Shown: positions 32,105 to 47,200 of the stretch, in pieces
Numbering within the stretch: the stretch's first letter is position 1
Layout: every line of letters starts with the position of its first letter
Assembly: GCF_003171515.1 (NCBI RefSeq)
Contig: NC_089398.1
Span: 1,488,001 to 1,552,000 of the forward strand
Length of the DNA: 64,000 nt
Reading direction: 5' to 3'
Origin: Pyrenophora tritici-repentis
Lineage: Eukaryota > Ascomycota > Dothideomycetes > Pleosporales > Pleosporaceae
Program-made: the position numbers and the translations under genes
The notes under the pieces: model-generated
Told to the model about the DNA's origin: nothing
What the model saw: only the letters and a program-made list of their open reading frames with translations
The model's database searches: none

Positions 32105-32170
32105 CCACCCGGGTGTTATATGAACTTGAAATAATAGTGTAAAACGATTACAGTAGTCTCCAGACACTTG
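32105..32170 (+). repeat. Dispersed ~65 bp repeat, copy C, between the PAP2 and NRPS genes
   Basis: It begins with CCACCCGGGTGTTATATGAA, whose CACCCGGGTG core is a perfect palindrome shared with copy A, and continues through CTTGAAATAATAGTGTAAAA to CAGTAGTCTCCAGACAC. It lies in the 231 bp convergent gap. Confidence 0.65.
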
Positions 32171-32221
32171 AAACATTGACTAGAAAAAAGACGAACAGTA
32201 ACAGGTACCCGCAACCTCACC

Positions 32222-35200
32222 TCACAACTCTTCCAACTCCTTAGCCAACTCCTTAACCAACTGCTCCCCTTGATCCAAACTAAGCATCTCCACCGGCGCG
32301 AAAACACCAATATCCAATCTACCATTGTTCCGCACCGTGGCTTCAATGTCGAGGGCGTGCTATGTGATGTTAGTTTTGCATGTTCCCGGATCCGCTTTCG
32401 GAACTTACCAAATACACGTCGTTAACACGTTTGTTCACAAGCTGTGCTGCAGCGCCTTTGTCCAACAATGCTGGGGATGCGGAGACGATCCTGTTGACAC
32501 TCTCCTCCCACTGCTGCGTCGGCTTGATGGTGATATGCTGCTGTGTGTCTTCTCCTTGCTCTTGCTGTTGTACATCAGGCAACGAAAGGAAGTTGACAAA
32601 AGTGTCGATTTTGACACCGGTCCAGTCGCCGATTTCAAAGAGGCTTGATGCGTTTGCTGGGCTGCTAATGGAGAGCAGATCGGCTTGGATTTGCGTTGCT
32701 GTTTCGATTAGGCTGTGTGCCTGTGGTGATATGACACGTAGAGGGAGCAGGTTGACTGTGGGTACGGCCGCTGTCGATAGGTTTGCTATGGGAAGGGAGC
32801 GGTTTGCTAGGTAGACGCCTATCACCACGTCGGTGGAACTATTGGCTGCGGTGAGTCTCGAGTAAATCTTTGCGTAGGCGGCGAGGAAGAGGGCTTGTGT
32901 TGAGATGCCGTGCTGGCGCGTCGTTTTTTCGAGGTTGTTGGTCCGTAATAAGGCTGGCATAAAAACTTCTGTTCGCGCCGTTGGGGGTGAGGGTGGCTGT
33001 GGCAAGGGCTTCTGCGCAACGCCGTTGAGATAAGCTTCCCAGAATGCTTTTCGCTCTTGCTGAGCTGATGCCGTGGAGCTGTGGGCGATAAGCCTATCAA
33101 AGGCATCGTTGCATGGAGGTGCGGCGCCGCCATTGCAGAGATTCTGTAACTGCTGCATGAGGAGTGGCAGGCTGACACCATCGTACAGTGCATGGTGAAT
33201 CTTCAGCGTTAACTTCCAACCGCTTGGTACTTTTGAGACGAAGACATGCGCCCAAGGCTGTGCGGAAGAGATCTGTTGCACAAGACTGCAAAGTTCGTAT
33301 TCTTCGCAATTCGTCACATCGGTTATAGGGCTTTCGACTTCTTTGAGCACGATTTGTACGTACGGCGCTTGATCGTCAGTCGTTGAAACAAAACATGTCC
33401 GCAGAATTGTACTCTGTCTGACCAGAGCTTCCCACGCACTTTGGAGAGCTTCGAAAGACGCATCTCCATGCATTTCGTAGGTGAACTCCGGGTGAAAGTT
33501 ACTCCCGTCGGTATTCACCCACATTGAGAGCATGTATAGCTGCCCAGCAGTGACGGGCAAAACGTTAGCAGCGTTTTTGTTGTTGATACAAGCTCGGTCC
33601 AGGAGATCCGCTATGTCTAACCCCTGCAATGATTCCAGAATGGCTGATAGATCATCTTGATCGTTGTGGTGTGACGCTTGAGCAGCGCGCTCAGCCACTA
33701 CCCTTGCCATCTTGGCGACGGTACCAGCGCGAAGCATCTCGCCAACAGTAATGATGACATTCTGTTTGCGGAGAAGGGAAGAGACTTTGATCGCGCTAAT
33801 AGAGTCCAGACCCATGTGGAAGATGGTCATATCGCTTGTGATCTCATCCTCAGGTATCTTCGATACAGCGGCCAAGATCTTGCGGATCTTGCGTGTAGTC
33901 GGTGTGTCTGCCGAAATCTCGACCCGCTTGTCCTGGGGAAGTTCGGATATCTTGGCCTGTCCTGTACCGTCTTCTCCAAACATTGGCAGCCCGCACACCG
34001 ACGTTCCAGCCGTTGTTATTCCGATTACAGGCGCTTCTGGATTGGCCATCAGGTACTTCAGCACATCGTCCATTCGATCCAATAAAACCTTTGCTCCTTC
34101 TTCATTGAAAACCTCTTCTTTCACTGCGCAACGCCACACCAAGGCATCGCCAATTACCTCCATTTCCACACAGACTGGATACTCTACATCACTATGTCCC
34201 CCAACACTAGTGTAAAGCTCTTGACTCCTATTTTGCCCTTGCTCCAAGCTCTTTTGGTATATGAATAGGCCTTCGAACAATCTACCACCAACACCCGCCT
34301 GAGATAGGGCTTTGCGAAGTGGGTAATGCTGCCACTGTTTGATGTTCGCAAGGTTATCCTGTACGTAACGCAGCATCTCGGTGCCGTTGCCATGGAGTAT
34401 GGCTCGGATTGCAACAGTATTCATCGTCGGAAAGAGTAGCTGAGACATCTCGTCATCGTCGCGTCCCGATAAAACAGAACCGAATGTGACATCCAGTGAG
34501 TGGGTATAGAATGCAGATACCAGGGCAAATACTGTTTGTCCGACTGTCTGAAGAGAAATGTTGCTCCTTTTCGCGAAAGCCTGGACCCCATCTAGCGCTA
34601 CCGCACTATAGTGTTCGTAGCGATGAACAGTGCTGCTAATATCACTGGATAAACCTGCGCGCCGCGGGAAAAGAACTTTGGTAGCGTCTGAGAGGTAATC
34701 CCGCCAGAACCCTACGGCATCAGAGCCTGACGCTGAAATGATACCAGCCAATGACGATACATAGCTCGGTCGAGATGTGAGCTCATCGCCGTATGCTCGG
34801 TGCACGTCGGAATGCAGTAGGCTGAGAGCCCAACCATCGTACAAAGCATGTGCGATGCTTAATACAAGGTAGTTGCGATTAGGAGTTTCAATGAATACAA
34901 GGCGAAATGGGGGTGTCAACAGCGGAGTCTGTCTAGCATCGGTTCGGAGCTTCTCGAAGATTGAGGGGAAATCGGGCCCTTCTTCCAAGTTGATCTGCGA
35001 CCAAAATTTGTGAGGTTGTTGATGAATGATTTGTGCAAAGGAACCATCAACATCTGGGTCATCGACTTGCACAAAGCCAGTGCGCAAGATTGGCGAATGT
35101 TCAACAACGTTCACCCAAGCCTGCTGCAGCTTTTCGGTGTTCGTATTCGCGCTCAGTTCTAATACATCGGAGTTATAGTACCTCGTATATCCAGATGTAG

Positions 35201-38200
35201 TCATCTCAGCGACCATAGCTTCTTGTAAGGGTGTCAGAGGAAGGACTGCTTCAATATCTGTTGTGTTGAAGGCGCGTTCCTCCAGATGTCGGATCAATCT
35301 CTGCCTTTGAAGATCGAAATCTGATTCTGACGTAGAGTCCTCGGCGTGATCCTCTGTGATCGAGACGTTCATCACCATCTTCCCGATGTTCAGTCCACGC
35401 ATGATGGCGCTGACTGGAAGATTGATTCCGCGCTTCTTGACCCTTGAAGATAGCTTGATCGCATCGATACTGTCGAGCCCGAGTTCAAAGATAGATGTTG
35501 CCTCATTGATCTCTTCAAGATTGTTTCCGGATAAGTTGGCAATCTCTTCTCTAATCTTAATGGCACTGTCTGTCCACGCGAAGTCTGTTGCGACGTTGGT
35601 TCCGAAATCCGCAGGAGTATTTGCAACATTGCTACTTGCAGTCACCACGTTTGGTCCGATTGGCAGCTCAAGCAAGGCAGATGGATCTTCTAGGACCTGA
35701 TGCAACGCATCCTCGAATCGATCCAGTAGCTCATTCGCCCCTCCCTCATAGGCAACATGTCCTTGCGTCACCAAGGTTAGATTGAAGTCGCTGTCAGATT
35801 TCTGTTCGACTTCAAAAGCTACGGGATAGTCGGCGACAGTATCTCCATCTAGGAGCGTCCAAGTGTCATTACTGGTCCAATCCTCGTCATCTTGTGAAAC
35901 TTGGTATACAAAAAGGTTGTCGAACAGTGGGCGACTGGGAGCTCTTTTGCACCACTTCATGATGTCTCTCAGGGCCGTGTGCTGATACGGATGAGAAGCA
36001 ACATTGTAATCGTGTATCCTCTTGATAATCGACGCCCAAGACTCTCTGGTTTGGGCGCGATGCTGGTAAGGGATGGTATTGAACATCGGACCCATGATGC
36101 GTTCTGCACCCTCGAGGTTGATGCTACGTCCAGAGACGACCATACCGGTTGTGAGTATTCCCTGGACATGCTGTTGAAGTACGCTGAGCCAGCAAGCTTG
36201 TATGATAGCCTGTGCGGTAACACTGAGTTGGCGTCGGGTAGGATCAAATGCTACTAACCCACGCAATTGTCGCGTCGTGACGATAGTCTCCATACTAGAC
36301 TTGCCAGCCGCCGAAGGGAAGGACAGAGAATCCATCGAGATATGCCCTTGCCAGAAGCGCTTTGCCCCATCTACCATCCTCAATGGGCCATAAGCCAAAG
36401 CAGCATGGAAAGAAGGCGCAACAGACTGCGAAGCCCGCTGATGGTAGGCATTCCAAACAGCTTGGAAGATCAGGCCAATGCTGTTTCCATCATACAAAGC
36501 ATGAAAGATGTGAATGACCAACAGCTTCTCCTCTTCCGTGACGACGAGGTGCACTTCGAACAGACGTCTGAGCTCAGCCTGGTTAGCCACTAGCCACTCT
36601 CGTCTTAAGTTATCCAGATGTTCACGAACGCGTTGATGCTCGACTGCAGTATGAATAACACCGCTGAATCGAACATCCTGGAGGACTGCTTGAACATATC
36701 CTTCCTCTGTGTTGATGAAAACTGTACGTAAGATCTGGGTTGAGGCGTAAACCTTTTGCCATGCTTCGTTTAGCTTCTCTTCGTCGATGTCTTCTTTTAG
36801 CTTGAGCTGAAAAGTGTTGAAGTAGAGCCCTTCATCGCTCTCCGAGGACCTGGCAATCATACCCTGTTGCAAAGGTGTGCATGGGGCGAGAGCTTCGATC
36901 ATACCAGGTTCGACTGACAGGGAATGGGCGGCTACACGGCGATAGCGGTGCTGAACTGCGCTGACAGACTGCTGCGCGGCGATTACAGAACCCCGGCTAT
37001 TCTCGAGCGAAGTAACAGTCCCCAAAGCTTTTGTAAGACGTCTGATTGTTGGATATCGCATGACCAAAGATGCAGTAGCTTCTGACAATCCGCTCTGCTT
37101 TAACGCTCGTGATACTCCAATTACGGTGATTGAGTCCATGCCCAACTCAAACAGGCTGGTATCTTTGGTAATAGATTCCTCATTCATGCCGAGCGTTTGC
37201 GACAGAATCTTGTGAACCTTCTTTTCCTGGTCTGACCATGGTTCCTGTTGATCATGGACTGTAGCTGAAAGTTTCTGGAGATCGTTAGGGGAAAGATCCT
37301 CGTACAAGCCGCGAAGTGCCTTTCCATCTGCTTTGTTATTGACATTGAGCGGCATAGCAGTGAGAGGAATAAAGTGAGTAGGAACCATGTACGGCGGAAG
37401 CTCCTCCTGACAAGCCTCCTTCGCGTGCATTACTTGATCAAAGATCCTCAAAATCACCTCGGGGAGAGGTTTTGACGGACTTGCGCATACGAGAAAGGCA
37501 ACAAGCTGTTCCTTTTGCTGCTTTGGATGCTTGAGCACCAGCGTCGCAACATCTGAAATACCCTTTCCTGACTGCCTGATGATTGAATTGATCTCTCCCA
37601 CCTCAAGGCGCTGACCACGTAGCTTGACTTGGTCGTCGGCACGACCCAAGAAATCGAAAGTGCCATCATGCAATATTCGCACCAGATCTCCGGTTCGGTA
37701 AACACGCTCGCCAAAACGTTCGAGATGTGGGAAGCGCTCGGCGGTCAACTCTGGACGATTGAGATATCCTTTACCAACGAGCTTGCCTGAGACACAGAGC
37801 TCACCGACACCGCCCCGAAAGACTGGGACGTCAGAGCCGGGATGAAGAACAAGGGAGCCCACATTATCGAACTGAGGACCGATATTGGAGGGTTTACCAT
37901 TGGCTGGAACTCGCGGGTACATTGTACAACCTATCGTTGCTTCCGTCGGTCCATAGCCATTGTATATCACACTCTTCGGGCCCCACACATCCAAGATCTC
38001 TTGCTTCAAGCTCTCACCGCCAGTGATGAAGACTCCCTTGCAAAGACTTGGGACGTTATCTGGATGTAGGATCTGGGCGAGGCTGGGTGTCAGATCGATG
38101 TGCGTAACGTTGAGATCTCGGATAGAAGAAGACAGGTCTTCGAATATGAGATCACGAGGGGCCGACACCACACAGATGCCAACAGACCAACTCCAGTATT

Positions 38201-41200
38201 GTTCGAGAACCGATACGTCGAAATGGAAAGATGCGAACTGGAGCCAGCGCGAAGTCTCGTCCCAATGTCCAGCAAACAGGCGCTGGAAAGCGAGAAGAGC
38301 CTGTACTGCGTTCTCATGAGTTAATTCGCAACCTTTGGGGGTACCAGTCGTGCCAGAGGTGTACAAACAGTAGCTGCGGTCTTGAGGACTGATTTCACGA
38401 TTAATCATGAGCTTGGATCCAGACAGCGAATGCCAGTCGATATGGTCAAGATCAAGTATCGGAACAGCAAGGCTCGTCTTGAACTTGTGAGACTGTGACG
38501 ATAGTGAAAGTATGGCTTGGGCCTGTGAGTCTTCCACAATGAATGCTTGACGTGCAGCAGGCGCTCCAGGATCAATCGCAACGAAAGCGCACCCGGCTTT
38601 CAATATACCCAACATGGCGAAAGAGGCTTCCGGACACTTATCAAAACACACGCCAACAAGGCTACCTGGTTTGACACCGTGAGCTCTCAGCAACTGTGAG
38701 ACCCTGTTCGCTTCGACATCCAACTCGGAATAAGTCCAACGCTTGACAAAGCGCTCACCGTTGTCCTTCGCGCTGAAAAACTCAAACGCAACACGCTCAG
38801 GATATCTTGTTGCCGTCTGTTCAACGAATTCATGGAGCAGTCGAACGTCAGACATCAACTCGTATTCCTTGGCCGGAGTGATGGAGTAGAGTTGACTTGA
38901 GTAGTTTTTGCCAACTACAGTAGTCTTTGTAGGCAAGATGAAATCTTCCATGAGATGATCAAGCTGCTGGAGTATCAACGTGGCCTGTTCTTCCGGTATG
39001 ATATGCGGTAAAAAGGTCAGGCGATATTCTAGTCGTCCTGCGTTGGGCTCTAATTCGATCGAAAGCGGGTACTCTATTGTCGCTTTTTCGTCAACCACGC
39101 TCCAGGGACTGCTGGCACTCGTTTCAACACTCAGTTTTTGGTAGGCGAAGATGGTGTCAAAGAGTGACTCGTTCGGAAAGCCCATCAGTCTTCGGGCTTC
39201 ATTGAGTGAAGTGGACTGATATTGCTGCATTTCCACGTTCAGAGCCATGACTTGTTTGAGCATACCGGCTCTGTCTTCTGCTACTTTTAGTGCAAAAGGC
39301 ACAGTGTTGATGCACGGAAACACAACGCTCTCTGCTGCCTCAAATGTTCGACCGGAGAGTACAACTCCGCATGTCACGGAGCTCTCTCCAGTGTAAGCAG
39401 ATAAGAGTGATAACCAACTAGCAATGCCAGCAGCTTGTAACGTGATGCTGGCTGCGCGACAGCCGCTCTCCAGATCATCAAGAGAATGATTCGACCGTCT
39501 TGTGCAAACTAATGGAGGTCTCACATCGTATCTCAAAGGCGCCAGGTTGGGAAATCTAGACGGGTTTGCCAATTTGCCAAGGCCTGCCCAGAATTGGTCT
39601 CTGCTTTTGTCTTCGTCATTTGAGCGGATTATACTATCGATGACAGGATCCAGAGATAGTGGCGGGAGGAGAGCTTGTTCGTGATAGGCAGCTGCGACAT
39701 CATGGAAGATGAGCTGAAGACTTCGGGCATCGAAAATTGCATGGAAGATAGCCAGATCGAGGAACAAGTGGCCATCTTCGCAAACGACACGTACTTGCCA
39801 AGGTGGCAAGTGAAGCTTGTCCAAAGCTCTGGATCTCACCTCCCCTAGCCATGCATTAACCGGATCGAAAACACCGCCCTCCTGTGTCATAATCCATTGT
39901 AGAGTGACGGAATCAGGGGTGTACTCGACCATCGCAAAAGAATGGAGTGGGTCTTCCACGTGAACAAAGCCAGTTCGTAGCATGCTATGACGTGCCGTCG
40001 TGGTGGCCCATGCCATCTTCAGCCTGTCCATATCCGTGTCCAACTCCAATTGTAGCCGAACATGATTCATGTATACAGAACCTTCTTTGGCCAGGAATTG
40101 AGATGCCATGCCCTCTTGCAGAGGGGTACAAGGTCGAATAGCTATGACATCCCCGTGCTTGATATCATGGGTTTTCAAGATTTGCGACTTATGGGTGCAC
40201 TCAAAACTGGTGAAGTTGAAGACAGGGGTTGCAGGTGTAACTACTGTGCTCGTGCGATCAATATGTGCCGCAAGCTCAGCGCAACTGGTATGTCTCAAGA
40301 CATCTGTGGCATTCACAGTTTGACCTTGTTTCCGGAGCGCTGCCGCGATTTGTACTGCACTAATGCTGTCGAGGCCGAGCTGATAGATTGACGTTGTCGG
40401 CAGAATGTCGTCCAGTGAGGTTTTAGAGAGTCGCGCTAGAACCTGTCGGACTCGTGATTCCAACTCATTCCATTGGTACGCTGGGGAATTCGAAATGCCA
40501 TCGGCGAGTGAGGTTTCATCAGCGCAGCTCCGGAAGATGCTTGTTAACGCATTCTTGTCGATCTTCCCCGCCATGGATTTGGGTATTTCTTTCACGAACA
40601 AGAAGAAACTGGGCACCATGTATGAAGGCAGATGGGTGCTTGCAGTCTTTTTGAGGTTTCCGCGAAGTGTGATACGTTCGGTCTCCTCGATGTCTTGGTG
40701 CAGCGCCAAGAAACACACCAGTTGCTCCTTTGCCGTCGTGTCTTTCCTGAGAATCTGTGTAGTAATAGCTGGAATATCTGGGTGAGACTCTTGGAGAACA
40801 CTGTTGATCTCACCCAGCTCTACTCTCAGTCCACGGATCTTCACTTGGTCGTCTGTCCGTCCAAGGAACTCGAAGCTCCTGTCGCTCAGCATGCGCACCC
40901 TGTCACCACTCTTGTAAAACCTCTGGCCGCATCTACTCACAAAACGCTCATTGGTGAGATCAGGCTTACCAAAGTAGCCTCGCGCAAGTTGGGCACCTCC
41001 GATGTACAGTTCTCCGACGCTCAGCATAGCCAAAGGCGATTTACCTCGCTCTGAAAACACAGCGAAAGAAGTACTTGGGAAGGGCTTGCCAATAATTGAA
41101 GTTTTCGTTCCTTTCGAGACAGGGCTCATTGTTGTGCAGAAAGCCGCCTCAGTAGGTCCGTAAGAGTTGACGCACAGGGCCCCCCATTCCTTGACGACCG

Positions 41201-44200
41201 CGGGCGACATGGCCTCGCCGATACAATAGAGCCATTTGACGTTTGGTACATCTGATCTTCTCAAAGACGCTGCAACTGATGGTGTAAGATCCAGTAAGTC
41301 AACACCCAGAGTGTTGATCACCTTCGGCAAGTCGTTCAACAAATGGTTTTGTTCTGCAACACAAAGGGTGAAACCAAAGGTCCAAGCAAGGAAACAGTCA
41401 TAGTAGCACATGTCGAAGGACGTAGCGGCGTACTGTAGCAGTCTGGAGGATGGGCTCCAAGGCACGAGCGCCCTGGAACTTTCTATAGTTTGCACTGGAG
41501 CGCGATGTTCCATGCTTACTGCCTTTGGTACGCCGGTAGAACCAGAAGTGAACAAACAATAGGCCAGATGCGAGTTCTTCAAGCCACCAATGACAGGATT
41601 GGTCCGGCAGGAAGGTGCGATGTCTCCAACGTTGATGACGAGCGCTTCAGTGAGACCTTTAGGGGGTATTGAACAATCAGAACATAGAAGAAGCTTTGGC
41701 TTCAACTCTGCAAGCATTAGCTTTCTCCGCGCTTCAGGTAAGTCGGGATGCACCGGTGCAAATGCAGCGCCAGCTTTGAGAACCCCCAGTATACTTGCAT
41801 AGAACTGCGGACTCTTCGAAATGTGAATGGGGATGATATCCTCAGGCCCAGCTTTTGCCTCAATAAGCGTATGTGCGATGTGGTTTGCCTTATGGTTCAA
41901 GGTCATGAAAGACCAGGTGGTCCTGCCTCCTTCAGGATGTAAGAAATCAAGCGCTACACGATCCGGATCCAGTGACGACATGCGCTCGAACCCGGAGTGC
42001 AGTAGCTCTGAAGCAGTCACCGTCGTAGAGCCAACATCTGATTCTGCTCGAAGATGAGAGGGTATCTCGACGATGTCCATGGAGGAAGCTTGACGATGTT
42101 CGATGATGGATACCAGAGAGGCATCAAATGTCTCCATGACAACGGAGGCATCCGCTTCTGCCAGTAGCGAAGTATTGTAATGCAACACCAGCTTTAAAGC
42201 ATTCCTAGTCTGGTCTTGAATGATCTCACACACTACTGGGAGATCCATGTCACCTATATCGTCGTCAAGTGACCAGATGGAATCATTCAGTTGTTCCTTC
42301 GGTTGCTGAAGTATAACAAGAGTGTCAAAAAGACGACCTCCGTCCTTGATAAGCTTCTTTTGTATGTGTCGAAGTGGAGTCAGCTGGTAAGCTAGCGAGT
42401 CTATGTTGAGAGTGTGTATCAGTTTTGTCAAATCCCTGTTGCTCTTGGCGGAATCGAGTACGACACGGACAGGCAGTGTGTTGAAGCAAGGCGCCACAAG
42501 ACGCTCTAAATCTTCCCCCGGAATGCTGCGCCCGCTCACGACATTTCCAAAGCAGATGTCGTTCTCGCCCATGTACAAATGTAGGAGTTTCGCCCAAGCA
42601 GCATGAATCACCGATAACAGTGACACCGACATGTTTCGACAAGCCTGCCGTATATTATCGAGTGGTAATGCTAGGTCTCTCGTCGAACAGGCGGGACTCC
42701 CGGGAGCGTTGGCAATCTTGCTTGTGAGAGTGGGAAAATATGTAGGCTCAAAGCCATCCAGGAGATGATTCCAGTAGTCATCGGCTTCATGGGCATCCAT
42801 AACAAGCATATGATGCAAGTATGTGTCGTATGATATGGGTGACGGAAGATTATAACCCAGATACAAGTCTTGTACCTCACGGACTAGAGTGGAGATGGCA
42901 ATACCATCGTAGAGCGCGTGGTGGCAGCAAAATAGCAACTTAGTAGAGAGGCCGTCTTGAGCTAATGCAAAGTAGACAGGGGGCTCATTAGCTTCGAGAA
43001 GGCTGGTTAGAGCTTGGTAGATCTGCGATCGAAGCTCATTCCCTAACTTTTGGTGGTGCCAAGCCAAGTCCTCACGATGCAGAATGACCTGAGCAAACGC
43101 GAATGAGGATTCTTCAGTCGCGAAGAAGGAAGTTCGAAGAATTTCATGACGTTGGACCATGTGTTCCCAGCAAAGTTGGAGCTGGGACACGTCTCCTCTG
43201 ATATCGAAGATCATGACGTTACAGTAAGCGGCATCTGTAGACGATTGGCCGCTTGAAAGCATAGCTTCTTGGAGTGGTGTACATGGAAGAATCCTAGCCA
43301 CTCGAGAACCTCGCTGTTCGTAGTACGAAGTTATCTCTGAGACCAGCTTTGGGTTGAACACGTTGTCTAGATTAGCCCTGAGCTTCTTGACTGTTGTTCG
43401 TACCAAGGAGCTCGAGCCTTCCACGGATGCTAGGTGTGCGATTGACGGGTTCTTTAAAAGCATTGAAACAGCGAAGTCCCCCAATTCTTCCTTGCGGAGC
43501 TCACTGCAGAATTGTATAGCGGACACAGAATCGAGCCCCAGATTGAAGAACGAGGAACTGCGTCGGATTGTGCTTGGTGGAATGTCAAGCACCTGGGCCA
43601 GAACCTGAGCGACGCTTTGCTCCCATTCAGATGACAAGCCAGGTTCTTCGCTATTCTCCTCCGAATTGGCAGTGTGGGTCAAATATGCTTCTGTCAAGCC
43701 ACTGAACAGGTTTAAGAGAAGACGCCTGTCAATCTTCGCCTGTGGGGTCATTGGGAGATAGGAGATGGGTATGAGGTTAGAAGGAACCATGTAAGTAGGT
43801 AGACGCCGGGAGAGTAGCGCAAACAGCTCTTTCTTTGCAACCCCGAATTCTGTGGGCTGCAAGCACCGGAAGTTTTGTGTTGCGTTCGTAGCGGGTACCC
43901 AGAAATTTACTAGCATCTTAGCATGGTGATATCGAGACGTGACCAGCGTAACACAGTCTCTGACTGCTTCGTGATCGAGCAAGATCGATGTGATCTCTCC
44001 GAGCTCAACCCGTTGGCCTCGGATCTTCACCTGGTCATCCGAACGCCCAGTGGACAGTATGGAGTCATCGGGCAGCAGTATACCCATATCACCAGACCGA
44101 TATATTCTGCCATGAAGAGGATGATTCATGATCTTTGCAGCGTTGAGTTCTGGTCGGTTCAGGTAGCCGCGGAAGACCTGCGAGCCTCCAAAGCAAAGTT

Positions 44201-47200
44201 CCCCAACAGCGCCCCTGGGGAGGATAGCATTGCTATCGGGATCGAACACAAATGCTGAAGTATTATCGAAAGGCATGCCTATGTTGTTGATCAGATCGTC
44301 AGATGTGACCTTAGCCCGCACGGTGCATATGTTCGTGGTCTCAGAAGGACCATAGCCTTGGTATAAGCCTTTGCCAGCCCACTTTCGTCGAACAGTCTCC
44401 GTCAAGGCTTCACCTGCAGTCACGAGGAATTCGACTTTTGGTACATTCCTTGGGTCCACTAGGGCAGCAACTGTAGGCGTGAGACTCAGATGCGTGATTT
44501 CCAGGCGATTGATGGCAGCTTCGAAGTCATGAAATACATCATCCTTCTTTGCGGAGCATAGGCACAAGCCAACGTACCAGGAGAAGAAAACCTCGAAGAC
44601 ACTGACATCAAAAGCTTGCGAACATGACTGGAGCAGACGTGAGTTCTCCGAAAAGGGATACAATGTTGAAAGATATTGCAAGTTGCTCATGAGGTTATCT
44701 TGAGTGACAAGGACTCCCTTGGGTGTTCCGGTACTACCAGACGTAAAAACAGCATAAGCTAGGTGCTGTCCATTGTAGGGTACGTCCAAGTTTTCGTCGG
44801 GATAGTCCGAGAGCCTGATAAGATCAAAGTCGACGAAATCAACCAAGACATCCTGTGACATAGCGCTTGAAATAGACGATTCCGAGACACATACTCTGAC
44901 TTGTGCATCCACCAGAATGGTTTTGACCCTGTCTAATGGGGTTTCAGGAACTAGCGGTAGGTAGCCACAACCAAGCTTTAGTACGGCCAGAATAGAGACG
45001 TAGAGATCAATGGATTTCTCCATAATGATACAGACTAGCTGATCATTTCCCACCCCGTGCTCTGCAAGAACGCGAGCGAGCTGATTGGCGCGAGAATTCA
45101 GCATGCCATAGGTAGCCGTGCTTTGAATCGCAATTACACCATTGACAAGATGTCCGAAAACAATGGCGCTTTTATACGGAGCTGTTGCAGCCCAATGCTC
45201 GACCGCATGGGAAGGGCCGTGGTCGATTGGCCGCTGCAGAGGCTTAGCGTTGGCTATGGACAGGGACTCTGTGGCAAAGCAGCGATTAATACAAGCAATG
45301 TCGCCATTGACATTCGCTAAGAACAATTCTACCACTTGGTCGATTTGACGTGCCATGTATGCGATCTGCTGCTCCGGTATGGTTGCGACATCGAAAGTGG
45401 CGCGGAATAATATGTCATCTCCGCGCGGTTCAAATTCCAACGTGACTCTAAATTCGGATTCATCTGCGTTGTCGACGATCTGGGCAACGAGAGATGAATT
45501 GGAATCGGAAACGATAGACTGCTGCCACACAAACAATATATCGAACAGCTGTGTTCCTGGCTGTACGTTTGCCGCTCTCGCTATCTCGCGCAACGATACA
45601 GTGCTGTGTCGCAGACTTTCTCGATTGATTGCTTGAGTCTTGGATAATATGTCTCGAATACAATGTGTGTCGCTAAAATCCATACGGAAAGGGACAGAGG
45701 CCATGCAGGGACCGATAACATCCTCAACTCCAGCTATAGGCATGGTTCGTCCTGAAGTAACGTTGCCAAGGACAACATCCGTCGCGCCACTGTACAATCT
45801 GAGAATACAGGCAGTAGCTGCTTGGAAGTAAACTTGGGGGTTGATAGCCAGTTCGCGAGCATGACGAGCTAAGCTTCGTGGACAAACGGCAGACTTCCCG
45901 GAGAAGCGTCGTATGGCTCGGCTGTGCAAGAGCTTTCCATGGTAGTTTGGGATAGTGGTAGGGATATAGTCCGAAAGCAAGGAAGCCCAGTACTTTTTGG
46001 AGCTGTCATGGTCATGACATTGTTCCTTATGCACAAGGTAATGCGTCACAGCCTGGAACTGTTGCCGCGAAATCGTCTCCTCACCACGAATGATCTTATC
46101 TAAATCGTAGAGAATCAGGTCGAAGGACCATCCGTCATACAAAGCATGATGCATCTGAAAGAGAAGCCGGGGCCGCTCGGAGCTTGTAGTTATCTGGATA
46201 GTGAGAGGCCGTAGTAAGTCATCATCAGATTGAAGTGAGAAAGCTTTGGAGAAACAGTTGACTTCCCGAATCTGAGATGGCAACAGATCTTTCCATATCA
46301 CTTGAGAGAAAGTCGTTGAATGTTGAGACTCAAGGAGGAAGCCGGTGCGTAAGATCTCGGTAGCGCTGGCGAGAACTCTGATAGCGTCCCGAATCCTTTC
46401 ATACTTGCATGGGACCAAAAGCTCCACTTCAATCCAGTTGCAATACGCACTGGGTCGTGATATCGTTTCTGCCAACATGGCTTCCTGAAGCGGAGTGCAT
46501 GGGATTACGTAAGCAATCTCATTATGCCAACGCCGAAGCCGAGCAACCTCTGTGTAAGTAGACAATTTGGCAGCATCAGTTGTTCCGCCATTTATGGTTT
46601 TATCGCTTTTGCACACGGCAACAAGGTCCCTCACTGTCGAAGCTGACAGTACGTCCATCGCCCCAACATTGTACCCCTCCCGTCGCAGTGCAGATGCTAT
46701 GCGAATGGAGCGAAGCGAATCCAGTCCAGAAAGGGAGAGATTTGAGTCCATCGTAACACTTCGCGATGCATAATGTCTGATGAGATCTAAAATGGCCAGG
46801 CTCTGGGGATCGCCGGAGGTGGCAGATACAGGCGTGTCACCTGAAGAGACAGTGCGACTATAACTCTTTGCAAGCGCATCCTTGTCAGTCTTGCCAGATG
46901 GAAGTTGTGGCATGACTTCTACAAGGCATACGTCGGATGGGATCATGAATGCGGGAAGCCACTGCTTGCAGGTGACGAGAACGTCCGCGCGCGATACTTC
47001 TTGGCAGTCGACGGCACAGAAGGCGACCAAGTTGTCCTGTAGTACCATTACAACAGCTGTACGGCAGCTCTCCATCTTCATGATAGCTTTTTCGATTTCA
47101 CCCAGCTCGACCCGCTGGCCCCTCAGTTTGACCTGACCAGCCACGACACGACCTAGGCACTCCAAGATTCCGTGTTCGTTGATCTTGGCTCGATCGCCAG

